This document shows positions 6,394 through 12,491 of a stretch of DNA of 15,620 bases, piece after piece; position 1 is the stretch's first letter, and each line of letters starts with the position of its first letter. The position numbers and the translations under genes were made by a program. Source of the DNA: JBOGVA01 sp050692195 (GTDB taxonomy: Bacteria > Actinomycetota > UBA4738); assembly GCA_050692195.1 (NCBI GenBank), contig JBOGVA010000050.1, positions 1 through 15,620 on the forward strand, given 5' to 3'. The notes under the pieces were generated by a model. The model was not told where the DNA came from, searched no databases, and was given only the letters and a program-made list of their open reading frames with translations.

Positions 6394-7128
6394 TCACACC
6401 GGGGGCCACGGGTAGGCGCGCCCCGCCCCGGGGAGCGGGAAGCGGCCGGAGCTCACCAAGGCCTCCGCCCGGCGGGCCGTCGCGTCCACCTCCCGCTCCG
6501 AGAGCACTTCGAGCATCGCTCTGCGGACCTCCCCTGATCGAAGCTTGGACGCCATGGTCTCCAGGTCCTCCAGAAGCTGCGTAGGCACGGGGCCGCCGGC
6601 GAACTCCCAGATGACGGTGCGCAACTTCGGCTCCACGCTGAAGCACACACCGTGGTCGACCACCCAGATCGTTCCGTCGTCGGCCCTCAGGCAGTGGCCG
6701 CCCTTCCGGTCGGCGTTGTTTGCCACGACGTCGAAGGCAGCCACCGGAGCGAAGGCGTCCAGGGAGCGTTCCCGCAAGGTGAAGTAGTGCTCGCGGGGGT
6801 CGGCTTCGACGAAGAGCTGGACCGAACCCGGCCCGTGAGGGCCATCCCGCAACACGGTGGGTGGCACCGCGGGCCAGCCCAGCTCCCGGGAGAGCAGGAA
6901 CGCGGCGACCTCCCTGTTGCAGAGGGTGCCCTCGGGGAAGTCCCACAGGGGCGTCTCTCCCTGTCGCGGCTTGTACACCGCGAGGAGAGAACGATCCTCG
7001 TGGGCGACTTCCGCCAGGAAGGTGTAGTTCGAAGCGCGGGGCATGAGCCCGAGGAGCCGGAGATTCCCCTGGGAGAGAAGGCCGATCAGGTCCTCGTCGG
7101 TCGGCGACCGCCTCTTTCCGGCGGTCAC
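6394..7128 (-). CDS. SCO1664-type PI3/4-kinase-like protein
   Basis: 244 residues, resembling the SCO1664 family (similar to phosphatidylinositol 3/4-kinases). Kinase-like landmarks: YKPRQGE (52-58), probably the nucleotide-binding lysine region; AFDVVANNADRKGGH (131-145), a catalytic-loop-like segment with Asn and Asp; and IWVVDHGVCF (154-163), a metal-binding DxG-like segment. WDFPEGTLCNREVAAFLLSR is also characteristic. The GTG at 7128 overlaps the DUF3090 stop as GTGA, so the two genes are translationally coupled; an upstream ATG at 7209 would overlap that gene by 85 nt and is rejected. The family occurs with DUF3090 and a histidine phosphatase-like protein in actinobacteria. Substrate is unknown; it may phosphorylate a protein or small molecule. 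Family is well supported, activity inferred. Confidence 0.87.
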   Translation of the reverse strand: MTAGKRRSPTDEDLIGLLSQGNLRLLGLMPRASNYTFLAEVAHEDRSLLAVYKPRQGETPLWDFPEGTLCNREVAAFLLSRELGWPAVPPTVLRDGPHGPGSVQLFVEADPREHYFTLRERSLDAFAPVAAFDVVANNADRKGGHCLRADDGTIWVVDHGVCFSVEPKLRTVIWEFAGGPVPTQLLEDLETMASKLRSGEVRRAMLEVLSEREVDATARRAEALVSSGRFPLPGAGRAYPWPPV

Positions 7129-7745
7129 GCCTCGGTCGACCCCCCCTGCCCGTTCAGCGCCGGGCACTGGTGCCCCTCGGGGTCGATCGGATTGCCGCAG
7201 AGCTGGCACCGGGGACGCCCGGCGGCGCAGACCGCGGCGCCGTGGCGGGCAAGAGAGAGCATCTGCTCCCGAGTGGCCCAGAACCGCACGCGCTGGGGCT
7301 CCGGGGCCTCACCCTCCGGGGCCTCCGGCTGCCGAGCGAGGGGCGGATCCTCCGCACGTGGGGTTTCCGGGAGCGGCCCGGTACCTCCCCCAGGACCTTC
7401 CCCCCCTTCGTCCTCCTGCTCCTCTTCCGGCAGCAGCTCCTCCGCCTCCAGCATCAGGAGGTCTCGCTCGTCGTGGTAGCCGATGGAGATCCGCCCGGCC
7501 CGCCATTCGGGAATGATGGGTTCGTCCAGCTCCATCAGCTCCTCGGATGGGCCCTGCCCGGTCTCCTTTCCGATCCGGGCGAGGATCTCGACCACCGACG
7601 CGGACAGGAGCTGGACCTGCTGCTTCTCCACCAGGACGGTGATCAATTGATCTCCTCGCCGTCCCTGCAGATAGAAGACACGTTCGCCCGCGGGCCCCAC
7701 AGCACCGGCGGTGATGCGATCTACGGGATCGAGCTCGATGAGCAC
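7125..7745 (-). CDS. DUF3090 family protein with C-terminal zinc ribbon
   Basis: 206 residues of unknown biochemical function. The N-terminal domain (1-100) includes GERVFYLQGRRGDQLITVLV (20-39) and ISIGYHDERDLLMLEAEEL (86-104). A Glu/Gly/Pro-rich linker (about 105-150) separates it from RVRFWATREQMLSLARHG (152-169) and a C-terminal zinc ribbon (Cys173, Cys180, Cys183, Cys194, with PIDPEGHQCP). DUF3090 proteins are confined largely to actinobacteria and accompany the SCO1664-type and MSMEG_4193-type genes. The start is GTG 7745, with TAGGAT 6 nt upstream and no Shine-Dalgarno, suggesting a leaderless transcript from its own promoter. The stop overlaps the next gene's start by 4 nt. Confidence 0.88.
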   Translation of the reverse strand: MLIELDPVDRITAGAVGPAGERVFYLQGRRGDQLITVLVEKQQVQLLSASVVEILARIGKETGQGPSEELMELDEPIIPEWRAGRISIGYHDERDLLMLEAEELLPEEEQEDEGGEGPGGGTGPLPETPRAEDPPLARQPEAPEGEAPEPQRVRFWATREQMLSLARHGAAVCAAGRPRCQLCGNPIDPEGHQCPALNGQGGSTEA

Positions 7746-7751
7746 GTTTCT

Positions 7752-7757
7752 ATCCTA
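7752..7757 (-). promoter_or_regulatory. Candidate -10 (TAGGAT) for the DUF3090 gene
   Basis: On the minus strand TAGGAT ends 6 nt before GTG 7745, and no Shine-Dalgarno is present. It implies that the DUF3090/SCO1664 pair has its own leaderless promoter rather than relying on read-through from the phosphomutase gene. Confidence 0.5.
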
Positions 7758-7778
7758 GGGGGGTCCAGGGGGGGAGCA

Positions 7779-7800
7779 CTCCGCGGAGCGCAGCGGAGCG
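7779..7800. repeat. GCGGAGCG direct repeat with embedded palindrome
   Basis: GCGGAGCG occurs at 7783-7790 and 7793-7800. CTCCGCGGAG (7779-7788) is a perfect palindrome, and CTCCGC (7779-7784) can also pair with GCGGAG (7793-7798). It lies in the 116-nt gap between the phosphomutase and DUF3090 genes, upstream of the latter's promoter. It may be part of the terminator region or a binding site. Confidence 0.4.
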
Positions 7801-7816
7801 GATGCGGACCCCCGGC

Positions 7817-7845
7817 GGCGAGCGGTCCGCCGCAGGCGGATCGCC
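7817..7845 (-). terminator. Hairpin after the phosphomutase gene
   Basis: TCCGCC (7826-7831) and GGCGGA (7835-7840) pair around a 3-nt loop. The stem extends with GGCGA (7817-7821) and TCGCC (7841-7845) after a 4-nt bulge. It begins 16 nt past the phosphomutase stop on the minus strand. There is no T-run, so strength is uncertain. Confidence 0.45.
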
Positions 7846-7861
7846 GACGGACCTGAGTAGC

Positions 7862-8503
7862 CTACCGTGAACCTGAGCGCCGAGGAGCGGCCCTCCGATC
7901 CAGGTCGGCGAGCGTCCCCGTATCGTTCACCCGCACGATCCGGGGGACCCGGTCCCCCAGCCCGATGGCGGTCACGGACGCCGGACTGACGATGAGGCGC
8001 TGGAAGAGATCGATGTGCACCCCCGCATAGTGCGCGATGGCCAGGCGGATCACGTCGGCATGGGACACCACAGCCACGGTGCCCCGGGGATGACGTGCGG
8101 CTAGGGAGTCGAGGGCGGCGACGCTTCGTCGCTGGACCTCGATGAGCGTCTCGCCGCCGGGGAAACGGATGGCCGAGGGGGACTGCTGAACCCGCTTCCA
8201 AAGAGACGTCCTGGACAGCTGGGCGAGCGAGCGACCCGTCCACGTCCCGTAGCCGACCTCGATGACCTCGGGAAGCGGCCGGACGGGCAGCCTCGTGGCA
8301 GCCGCGATGACCTCCGCGGTCTCCACGGACCTCTCCAGCGGGCTCGCGTACAGGGCCGCGAGCCGAAGCGGGGCCAGCCGCTCGGCGAGGCCGGCGGCCT
8401 GCGACCGCCCGTCGTCCGAGAGATGGATACCCGGCGTCGACCCGGACAGGCGCTTGCCCGTGCTACTGGTCAGGGCATGGCGGATGAGCAGGAGCATGGT
8501 CAT
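7862..8503 (-). CDS. MSMEG_4193-type histidine phosphatase/phosphomutase
   Basis: 213 residues of the histidine phosphatase superfamily, which uses a phosphohistidine intermediate. The RHG signature reads LLLIRHALTSSTG with Arg8 and nucleophile His9 (glycine replaced by alanine); other core residues are Arg58 in ASPLERSVETAE, Glu82 in EVIEVGYGTWTG, and His148 in VAVVSHADVIRLAIAHYAGV. FPGGETLIEVQRR is typical of the MSMEG_4193 group. The start is ATG 8503, with TATCCT 8 nt upstream and no Shine-Dalgarno; a TTG at 8512 is rejected because it abuts that hexamer, and ATG 8497 is a further option. With the two downstream genes it forms a conserved actinobacterial trio, which pairs a possible phosphatase with a kinase-like protein. 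The substrate is unknown. Confidence 0.88.
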   Translation of the reverse strand: MTMLLLIRHALTSSTGKRLSGSTPGIHLSDDGRSQAAGLAERLAPLRLAALYASPLERSVETAEVIAAATRLPVRPLPEVIEVGYGTWTGRSLAQLSRTSLWKRVQQSPSAIRFPGGETLIEVQRRSVAALDSLAARHPRGTVAVVSHADVIRLAIAHYAGVHIDLFQRLIVSPASVTAIGLGDRVPRIVRVNDTGTLADLDRRAAPRRSGSR

Positions 8504-8511
8504 GAAAGGCA

Positions 8512-8517
8512 AGGATA
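8512..8517 (-). promoter_or_regulatory. Candidate -10 (TATCCT) for the phosphomutase gene
   Basis: On the minus strand TATCCT ends 8 nt before ATG 8503, again without a Shine-Dalgarno. Confidence 0.45.
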
Positions 8518-8565
8518 CCTGCGTGGCTGGAAGACCCCGACTTGCTCGGATCGCTGCGCCGCAGT

Positions 8566-8593
8566 TTGATATCCGCCGTCTCGGAAATACAGG
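8566..8593 (+). promoter_or_regulatory. Possible promoter of the small CxxCxC gene
   Basis: TTGATA (8566-8571) is close to a -35 consensus, and TACAGG (8588-8593) sits 16 nt further on as a weak -10. The local sequence is more A+T-rich than its surroundings. This is tentative. Confidence 0.25.
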
Positions 8594-8620
8594 GAAGCGT
8601 CACGGCGAAAGGAGTCGGAT

Positions 8621-8773
8621 ATGTGTCTGACCTGCGGCTGCGGTCAGCCGAACGACAATCACGGCGACCCCGCACACATCACGTACGACGATCTGAAGAA
8701 GGCCGCCGACGCGGCGCAGATCTCCGTGGACGAGGCGGCGAAGAACCTCGAGGAGACCCTGGCCAAGGCATAG
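8621..8773 (+). CDS. Small CxxCxC protein, 50 aa
   Basis: A 50-residue protein too short for many gene callers. It begins MCLTCGCGQPNDNHGD: Cys2, Cys5, Cys7 and His14 could bind a metal. The rest is an acidic, helix-forming tail with ITYDDLKKAADAA and VDEAAKNLEETLAK. A good Shine-Dalgarno (AAAGGAG at 8608-8614) lies 6 nt before the ATG. I recognise the opening pattern (C-x2-C-G-C-G-x-P, HGD, then IT) from short uncharacterised actinobacterial proteins; function is unknown. It is divergent from the phosphomutase gene (117-nt gap) and followed, after a hairpin, by the DUF2231 gene on the same strand. Metal binding is inferred from residues only. Confidence 0.8.
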   Translation: MCLTCGCGQPNDNHGDPAHITYDDLKKAADAAQISVDEAAKNLEETLAKA

Positions 8774-8784
8774 CTCCCGAACGG

Positions 8785-8806
8785 GCTCCGGCTCCTCGGC
8801 CGGAGC
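8785..8806 (+). terminator. Hairpin after the small CxxCxC gene
   Basis: GCTCCGGC (8785-8792) pairs perfectly with GCCGGAGC (8799-8806) around a 6-nt loop, starting 12 nt after the TAG stop and followed by TTCCC. Terminator or attenuator between the small gene and the DUF2231 gene. Confidence 0.5.
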
Positions 8807-8832
8807 TTCCCACCTCACCCTAGGAGGGTTCG

Positions 8833-9357
8833 ATGTTCCACAAGTATCGCGCCCCGGGTGGAGAGGAACGATCCTGGACCCTGAAGGAGATCGTTCAGGG
8901 GCAGCCTCTTCGCCACCCCAGCCACCCGATGTTCGTTCACTTCCCGGTCGCTTACTACATCGCGGTGTTGGTGTTCGACGTCATGACGAGGATCAGCCCC
9001 AACCCCGGACTGGTCTTCGCGGCCACCGCGCTGATCATCGGAGCGTTCGTCGCCAGCGCCTTCGCCGTGACGACTGGGCTGGTCGACTGGTCGGGGATGG
9101 TCCGCGGCTCGCGGAAGCGCCGGTGGGCCACCACGCACATGCTCCTGCAGCTCACCACCTTCGCCTTCTTCGCGGTCTCGCTGATCCTCCGCTTCCCCAA
9201 CCGGCACGACCCTCGAGCTTCCGCTACCTGGATCGTGCTGGAAGTCCTGGGAGTGTTGGTGCTCCTGGTGGGACAGTGGTTCGGAGGGACCCTCGTCTAC
9301 GAGATGGGGATGCGTGTGAGGACGAGCGGAGCGGGGGAGGCCGACCGGCCGGCCTGA
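8833..9357 (+). CDS. DUF2231 family membrane protein
   Basis: 174 residues with four predicted transmembrane helices (about 36-51, 60-84, 102-119, 132-150). The family hallmark HPSHPMFVHFPVAYY (28-42) includes conserved histidines just before helix 1; His102 in THMLLQL lies in helix 3, and the chain ends GGTLVYEMGMRV (151-162). DUF2231 proteins are predicted membrane proteins, some possibly haem-binding, with no settled function. ATG 8833 follows AGGAGGG (8822-8828), a strong Shine-Dalgarno. The first 25 residues are a soluble segment. It ends 15 nt from the convergent histidine kinase gene. Family is clear, role is not. Confidence 0.88.
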   Translation: MFHKYRAPGGEERSWTLKEIVQGQPLRHPSHPMFVHFPVAYYIAVLVFDVMTRISPNPGLVFAATALIIGAFVASAFAVTTGLVDWSGMVRGSRKRRWATTHMLLQLTTFAFFAVSLILRFPNRHDPRASATWIVLEVLGVLVLLVGQWFGGTLVYEMGMRVRTSGAGEADRPA

Positions 9358-9360
9358 CCC

Positions 9361-9382
9361 GGCCCGCTCGGTCTATCGGGCC
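9361..9382. terminator. Hairpin between convergent DUF2231 and histidine kinase genes
   Basis: GGCCCG (9361-9366) pairs with CGGGCC (9377-9382) around a 10-nt loop that contains the kinase stop codon. In a 15-nt gap between convergent genes this is a plausible bidirectional terminator, though it has no T-run. Confidence 0.45.
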
Positions 9383-11022
9383 AGGGGCAGCCGAACGGTG
9401 AACGTGGACCCCTGGCCCAGTTCGCTTTGCATCGTGACCGTTCCGCCATGGTTCTCGGCCACATGCTTGACGATCGACAGGCCGAGGCCCGTCCCTCCCG
9501 TTTGCCGGGACCGGGCGCGGTCCACCCGATAGAAGCGCTCGAAGATCCTGTTCTGCTCCTTCGCCGGGATGCCGATGCCGGAATCGCGGACCACCAGCAC
9601 CGCCCCCGCCCCATCGGCCGCGATCGAGACGTTCACCCTTCCGCCGCGCCGGGTGTACTGGATGGCGTTCTCGATCAGGTTGTGCACGAGGAGGCTGAGG
9701 TCACGAGACGATCCGCTCACTCGGACCGGACCGTCCGCGGCCACCTCCAGGGAGATGCCGGCGCGTTCGGCCCTGCTTCGGCTCCGCTCGGCCGCCGCGG
9801 CAGCGATCCGATCCAGGCGCAGCTCCGTTCGCTCGCCGGCCTCGCCCTCCAGCCGGGAGAGATCGAGAAGGTCCGAGATCACCCGGGCCAACCGCCCGGC
9901 CTCTCGCTGGAGTTGCTCGGCGAACCTGGCGACCGCCTTGGGATCCTCCGACGCTGCGCCGGCGATGGTCTCGGCGAGAGCCTGGATCGCCGCAGCTGGG
10001 GTCTTCAGCTCGTGTGACGCATTCGCCACGAAGTCGCGGCGGACCGCATCGACTCGTTTCGCCTCCGTGACGTCCCTCAGCACCAGAAGCACGCTGCCAT
10101 CACCTGGGATGAGGGTGGCGGCCGCGTGGAGCGTCCGGCCGGACGGTCCCTCCATGACCTCCGCCTCCGAACCGGACCCGGCCTTCGGCCGCGGATCGCG
10201 CCCTCGCTGAATGGAGCTCACCAGCTCTCGGAGCGCAGACGGGACCAGGCTCCGAGCATCCTGGATCGGCCCTTCCAGAAGGCGAACGGCGCTGCTGTTC
10301 TGATACAGGACCTTCCCCCCTGGGCCGAAGAGGACGATCCCTTCGTCCAGCGCCGAGAGGATGGCGTCCCGAGCAGCCCGGTCCCTGCCCATGGCGTCGA
10401 TTCGCGAAGCGACCTCGCCCCGCATCTGGTTGACCGCTCTCAGCGGGACGGACAGGCCGCGGGCTACGGCAGCCAGGACGAGGAGGCTGGCCAGGGCGGC
10501 CAGCCCGAAACCACCCGCGAGGATCAGGCGCACCGTTTGAAGTCTCGACTCGACCTCTGACAATGGGAGGGCCAGCCGGACGATCCGACCGGACCGTGGG
10601 GGCAGCGCCACGTAGCGGAAGGCCGCACCCACGGTGGCGCTTTCCCTGGAGGACACCCCGATCCGGCCGGCCAGCGCCTGGCGCACCTCAGGACGGTTCC
10701 GGTGGTTGTCCATGCCGGCCGGGTCCTGTTGCGAGTCCGCCAGCACGACGCCGTCCGTCCCGATGACGGTCACCCTGGTTCCCGTGGCCTGCCCCAGCGT
10801 CACGGCCGCCGGTTGGAGGTCGCCCTGCTCGGGAAGAGCCAGTTCGATCGCCCTCCCCTCGTTGATCAGCGAGTCCGTGAGCTGGTCGGTGAAGTGGCGC
10901 TCGAGCACTCTGTCCACCACCACGCCAAGGATCAGCAGCACGCCGACGATGGCGACGACGTGCCCCAAGAGAAGGCGTCCCCTGAGGGTTCGTGGCTGAA
11001 CGTTCGCGACCGGTGGTGGCAT
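9373..11022 (-). CDS. PhoR-like sensor histidine kinase
   Basis: 549 residues. Domains in order: transmembrane helix 1 (about 18-38); an extracytoplasmic sensor part (about 39-165) with TRVTVIGTDGVVLADSQQDP; transmembrane helix 2 (about 166-188); a HAMP-like stretch; a PAS domain (about 215-320, ILSALDEGIVLFGPGGKVLY); HisKA with phospho-acceptor His337 in ASHELKTPAAAI; and HATPase_c with N box NLIENAIQYT (448-457), G1 DSGIGIP (480-486), FERFYRVDRARSR and G2 GGTGLGL (509-515). This layout and the HisKA/catalytic sequences match PhoR-type kinases, which control phosphate-starvation genes through a PhoB/PhoP regulator. pstS with a PHO-box-like array lies 3.5 kb away, but no response regulator is within the window. 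ATG 11022 has TACACT 9 nt upstream and no Shine-Dalgarno. The PhoR assignment is an inference from similarity and context. Confidence 0.92.
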   Translation of the reverse strand: MPPPVANVQPRTLRGRLLLGHVVAIVGVLLILGVVVDRVLERHFTDQLTDSLINEGRAIELALPEQGDLQPAAVTLGQATGTRVTVIGTDGVVLADSQQDPAGMDNHRNRPEVRQALAGRIGVSSRESATVGAAFRYVALPPRSGRIVRLALPLSEVESRLQTVRLILAGGFGLAALASLLVLAAVARGLSVPLRAVNQMRGEVASRIDAMGRDRAARDAILSALDEGIVLFGPGGKVLYQNSSAVRLLEGPIQDARSLVPSALRELVSSIQRGRDPRPKAGSGSEAEVMEGPSGRTLHAAATLIPGDGSVLLVLRDVTEAKRVDAVRRDFVANASHELKTPAAAIQALAETIAGAASEDPKAVARFAEQLQREAGRLARVISDLLDLSRLEGEAGERTELRLDRIAAAAAERSRSRAERAGISLEVAADGPVRVSGSSRDLSLLVHNLIENAIQYTRRGGRVNVSIAADGAGAVLVVRDSGIGIPAKEQNRIFERFYRVDRARSRQTGGTGLGLSIVKHVAENHGGTVTMQSELGQGSTFTVRLPLAR

Positions 11023-11031
11023 CGCGTAACA

Positions 11032-11037
11032 AGTGTA
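11032..11037 (-). promoter_or_regulatory. Candidate -10 (TACACT) for the histidine kinase gene
   Basis: On the minus strand TACACT ends 9 nt before ATG 11022 with no Shine-Dalgarno, so the message would be leaderless or have a leader of two or three bases. Confidence 0.4.
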
Positions 11038-11094
11038 AGTGTGTGGAGGTTGCGACTGGCTTCATGGTTCCCCGCGGAGGGCCCGGGTGGCGGG

Positions 11095-11100
11095 TACCAT
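11095..11100 (+). promoter_or_regulatory. Possible -10 (TACCAT) for uppP
   Basis: TACCAT in the kinase-uppP divergent gap would put transcription near 11107, giving a leader of about 45 nt that includes the AGGAGG at 11138. No -35 is recognisable. Confidence 0.25.
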
Positions 11101-11137
11101 GCGGGCTCGGCGGGGCTCTGTCGGCGGCGTTCTCACC

Positions 11138-11143
11138 AGGAGG
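11138..11143 (+). promoter_or_regulatory. Shine-Dalgarno AGGAGG deciding the uppP start
   Basis: AGGAGG abuts an out-of-frame ATG (11144) and lies 8 nt before the in-frame ACG at 11152. The normal spacing therefore points to 11152 as the initiation site. Confidence 0.6.
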
Positions 11144-11151
11144 ATGGATCG

Positions 11152-12000
11152 ACGAGTACGTTCCAGGCGATCGTGCTGGGCATCGTCCAGGGATTGACCG
11201 AGTTCGCTCCGGTCTCCAGCTCCGGGCACCTGATCCTGGTGCCGTGGCTCTTCAACTGGACGTTCTTCCTGGAGAACCAGGACCTGAACAAGACCTTCGA
11301 CGTCGCTCTCCACGTGGGCACCTTCGTCGGCGCAGCCGGCTACTTCTGGAGCGACATCGCCAGATACGTGCGCGCGCTGTTTCGATCCATAGGGCGGAGG
11401 GCGATCTCCTCGGTGGACGAGCGACTGGCTTGGGTCCTGGCCATCGGCACGCTGCCGGGGGCCCTGGTGGGTGCGCTGGCCGAGGACTTCATCGAGGAGC
11501 AGCTCGGACAGGTCTGGCTCATCGCGATGATGCTCGGGGTGTTCGGGATCCTGCTGTATGTGGTCGACCGCAGGGCTTCGTCGGCGCGGTCCATGGACGA
11601 CCTTCGACTCCGTGATGGCCTGCTCATCGGTGTGGCCCAGGCCATGGCGCTCCAGCCGGGGATCTCGCGATCGGGCGTCACGATCACCGCGGCCAGGGCG
11701 GCGGGCCTGGACCGTCCATCGGCGACCCGGTTCTCGTTCCTGCTCTCGCTCCCCATCATCGCGGGCGCAGGGGTCTTCAAGGGGATCCAGGTCGTGCAGG
11801 AAGGGCTTCCTCCTGGCACGGCCGGTCCGTTCTTCTGGGGGACGCTTGCCTCCGCCGTCAGTGGGTTTCTGGTGATCTGGGCGCTCCTCGCGTATCTGCG
11901 CCGCCGCGACTTCGCCCCATTCGTGCTCTACCGGCTGGCCCTGGCCGGCGTGGTCTTCGCCGTCATTGTCGCCGGAGTCCGATCCGCATCCGGCCAGTAG
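11152..12000 (+). CDS. uppP: Undecaprenyl-diphosphatase UppP/BacA
   Basis: About 282 residues. UppP removes a phosphate from undecaprenyl diphosphate at the membrane, recycling the lipid carrier for cell-wall synthesis; high levels give bacitracin resistance. Signatures: FQAIVLGIVQGLTEFAPVSS with Gln13 and Glu17, SSGHL with His26, and LQPGISRSGVTITAARAAG with Arg173. Seven or eight hydrophobic helices fit the family. No ATG, GTG or TTG lies at the expected start. With ACG 11152 read as the start the protein begins M-STFQAIVLGIVQGL, as in typical homologues, and AGGAGG is 8 nt upstream. In-frame GTG 11041 would add 37 untypical residues; GTG 11173 would cut helix 1. Either a rare ACG start, a base error or decay is possible. 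It leads an apparent operon with the arsC-type gene (47-nt gap). Confidence 0.85.
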   Translation, partial: TSTFQAIVLGIVQGLTEFAPVSSSGHLILVPWLFNWTFFLENQDLNKTFDVALHVGTFVGAAGYFWSDIARYVRALFRSIGRRAISSVDERLAWVLAIGTLPGALVGALAEDFIEEQLGQVWLIAMMLGVFGILLYVVDRRASSARSMDDLRLRDGLLIGVAQAMALQPGISRSGVTITAARAAGLDRPSATRFSFLLSLPIIAGAGVFKGIQVVQEGLPPGTAGPFFWGTLASAVSGFLVIWALLAYLRRRDFAPFVLYRLALAGVVFAVIVAGVRSASGQ

Positions 12001-12047
12001 AGTGGGGTCGATGGGATCAGGACCTTAGGACAGCCCGGAGGAAGAGC

Positions 12048-12491
12048 ATGGACGACGTGCCCGAAGTCCTCTTCGTCTGCGAGCACAACGCAGGACGGAG
12101 CCAGATGGCCGCCGCCCTCCTGGATCGCCATGGGGCGGGGAACGTCCGGGTCCGCTCGGCAGGGAGCGCTCCCGCAGACCGAATCAACCCCGCGGTGGTC
12201 CAGGTCATGGACGAGGTAGGCATCGACCTGTCGAAGGAGGTCCCCAAGCCGCTGTCCGAGGAGGCCGTTCGGACGGCAGACGTGGTGATCACGATGGGCT
12301 GTGGCGACGGGTGTCCTTTCTACCCGGGCAAGCGATACCTCGACTGGGACCTTCCTGACCCTTCAGGAAAAGGCGCGGAAGAGGTCCGGCTCATCCGCGA
12401 CGAGATCGACCGTCGCGTTCGGTTGCTTCTGGCCGACCTCCTCTCTCGGGACGAGGCGATGGAGGGAAGCAGAGCAGAGGAGCATCGATGA
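12048..12491 (+). CDS. arsC: ArsC-type arsenate reductase (low-molecular-weight phosphatase fold)
   Basis: 147 residues. The P-loop is FVCEHNAGRSQMAAALL with catalytic Cys11 and Arg17 (Cx5R). The segment VVITMGCGDGCPFYPGKRY (79-97) carries Cys85 and Cys89, the redox-relay region of thioredoxin- or mycothiol-coupled arsenate reductases, followed by DWDLPDPSGKG with Asp104 as probable general acid. These enzymes reduce arsenate to arsenite; in actinobacteria the partner is often mycothiol/mycoredoxin. ATG 12048 has GGAGGA 5 nt upstream. The stop overlaps the PhoX-like start as ATGA, indicating coupling. No arsenite exporter or ArsR is in the window. A plain protein-tyrosine phosphatase role is the alternative, but the CGDGC pair argues for arsenate reduction. 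Confidence 0.88.
   Translation: MDDVPEVLFVCEHNAGRSQMAAALLDRHGAGNVRVRSAGSAPADRINPAVVQVMDEVGIDLSKEVPKPLSEEAVRTADVVITMGCGDGCPFYPGKRYLDWDLPDPSGKGAEEVRLIRDEIDRRVRLLLADLLSRDEAMEGSRAEEHR

Noticed and set aside
6652..7479. A 275-residue + strand frame opposite the SCO1664-type and DUF3090 genes
   Set aside because: Antisense to two recognisable families joined by a GTGA overlap; ends in a low-complexity Ser/Pro run.
8504..8512. TTG 8512 as the phosphomutase start
   Set aside because: It abuts the TATCCT hexamer, leaving no room for a transcription start, and adds only three residues before the conserved segment.
11144..11615. A frameshift in uppP with ATG 11144 as the original start
   Set aside because: One added base after 11146 would give M-G-STSTFQAIV, but AGGAGG would then have zero spacing to that ATG. 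ACG 11152 has proper spacing and the family-like N-terminus without any frame change, so it is preferred.
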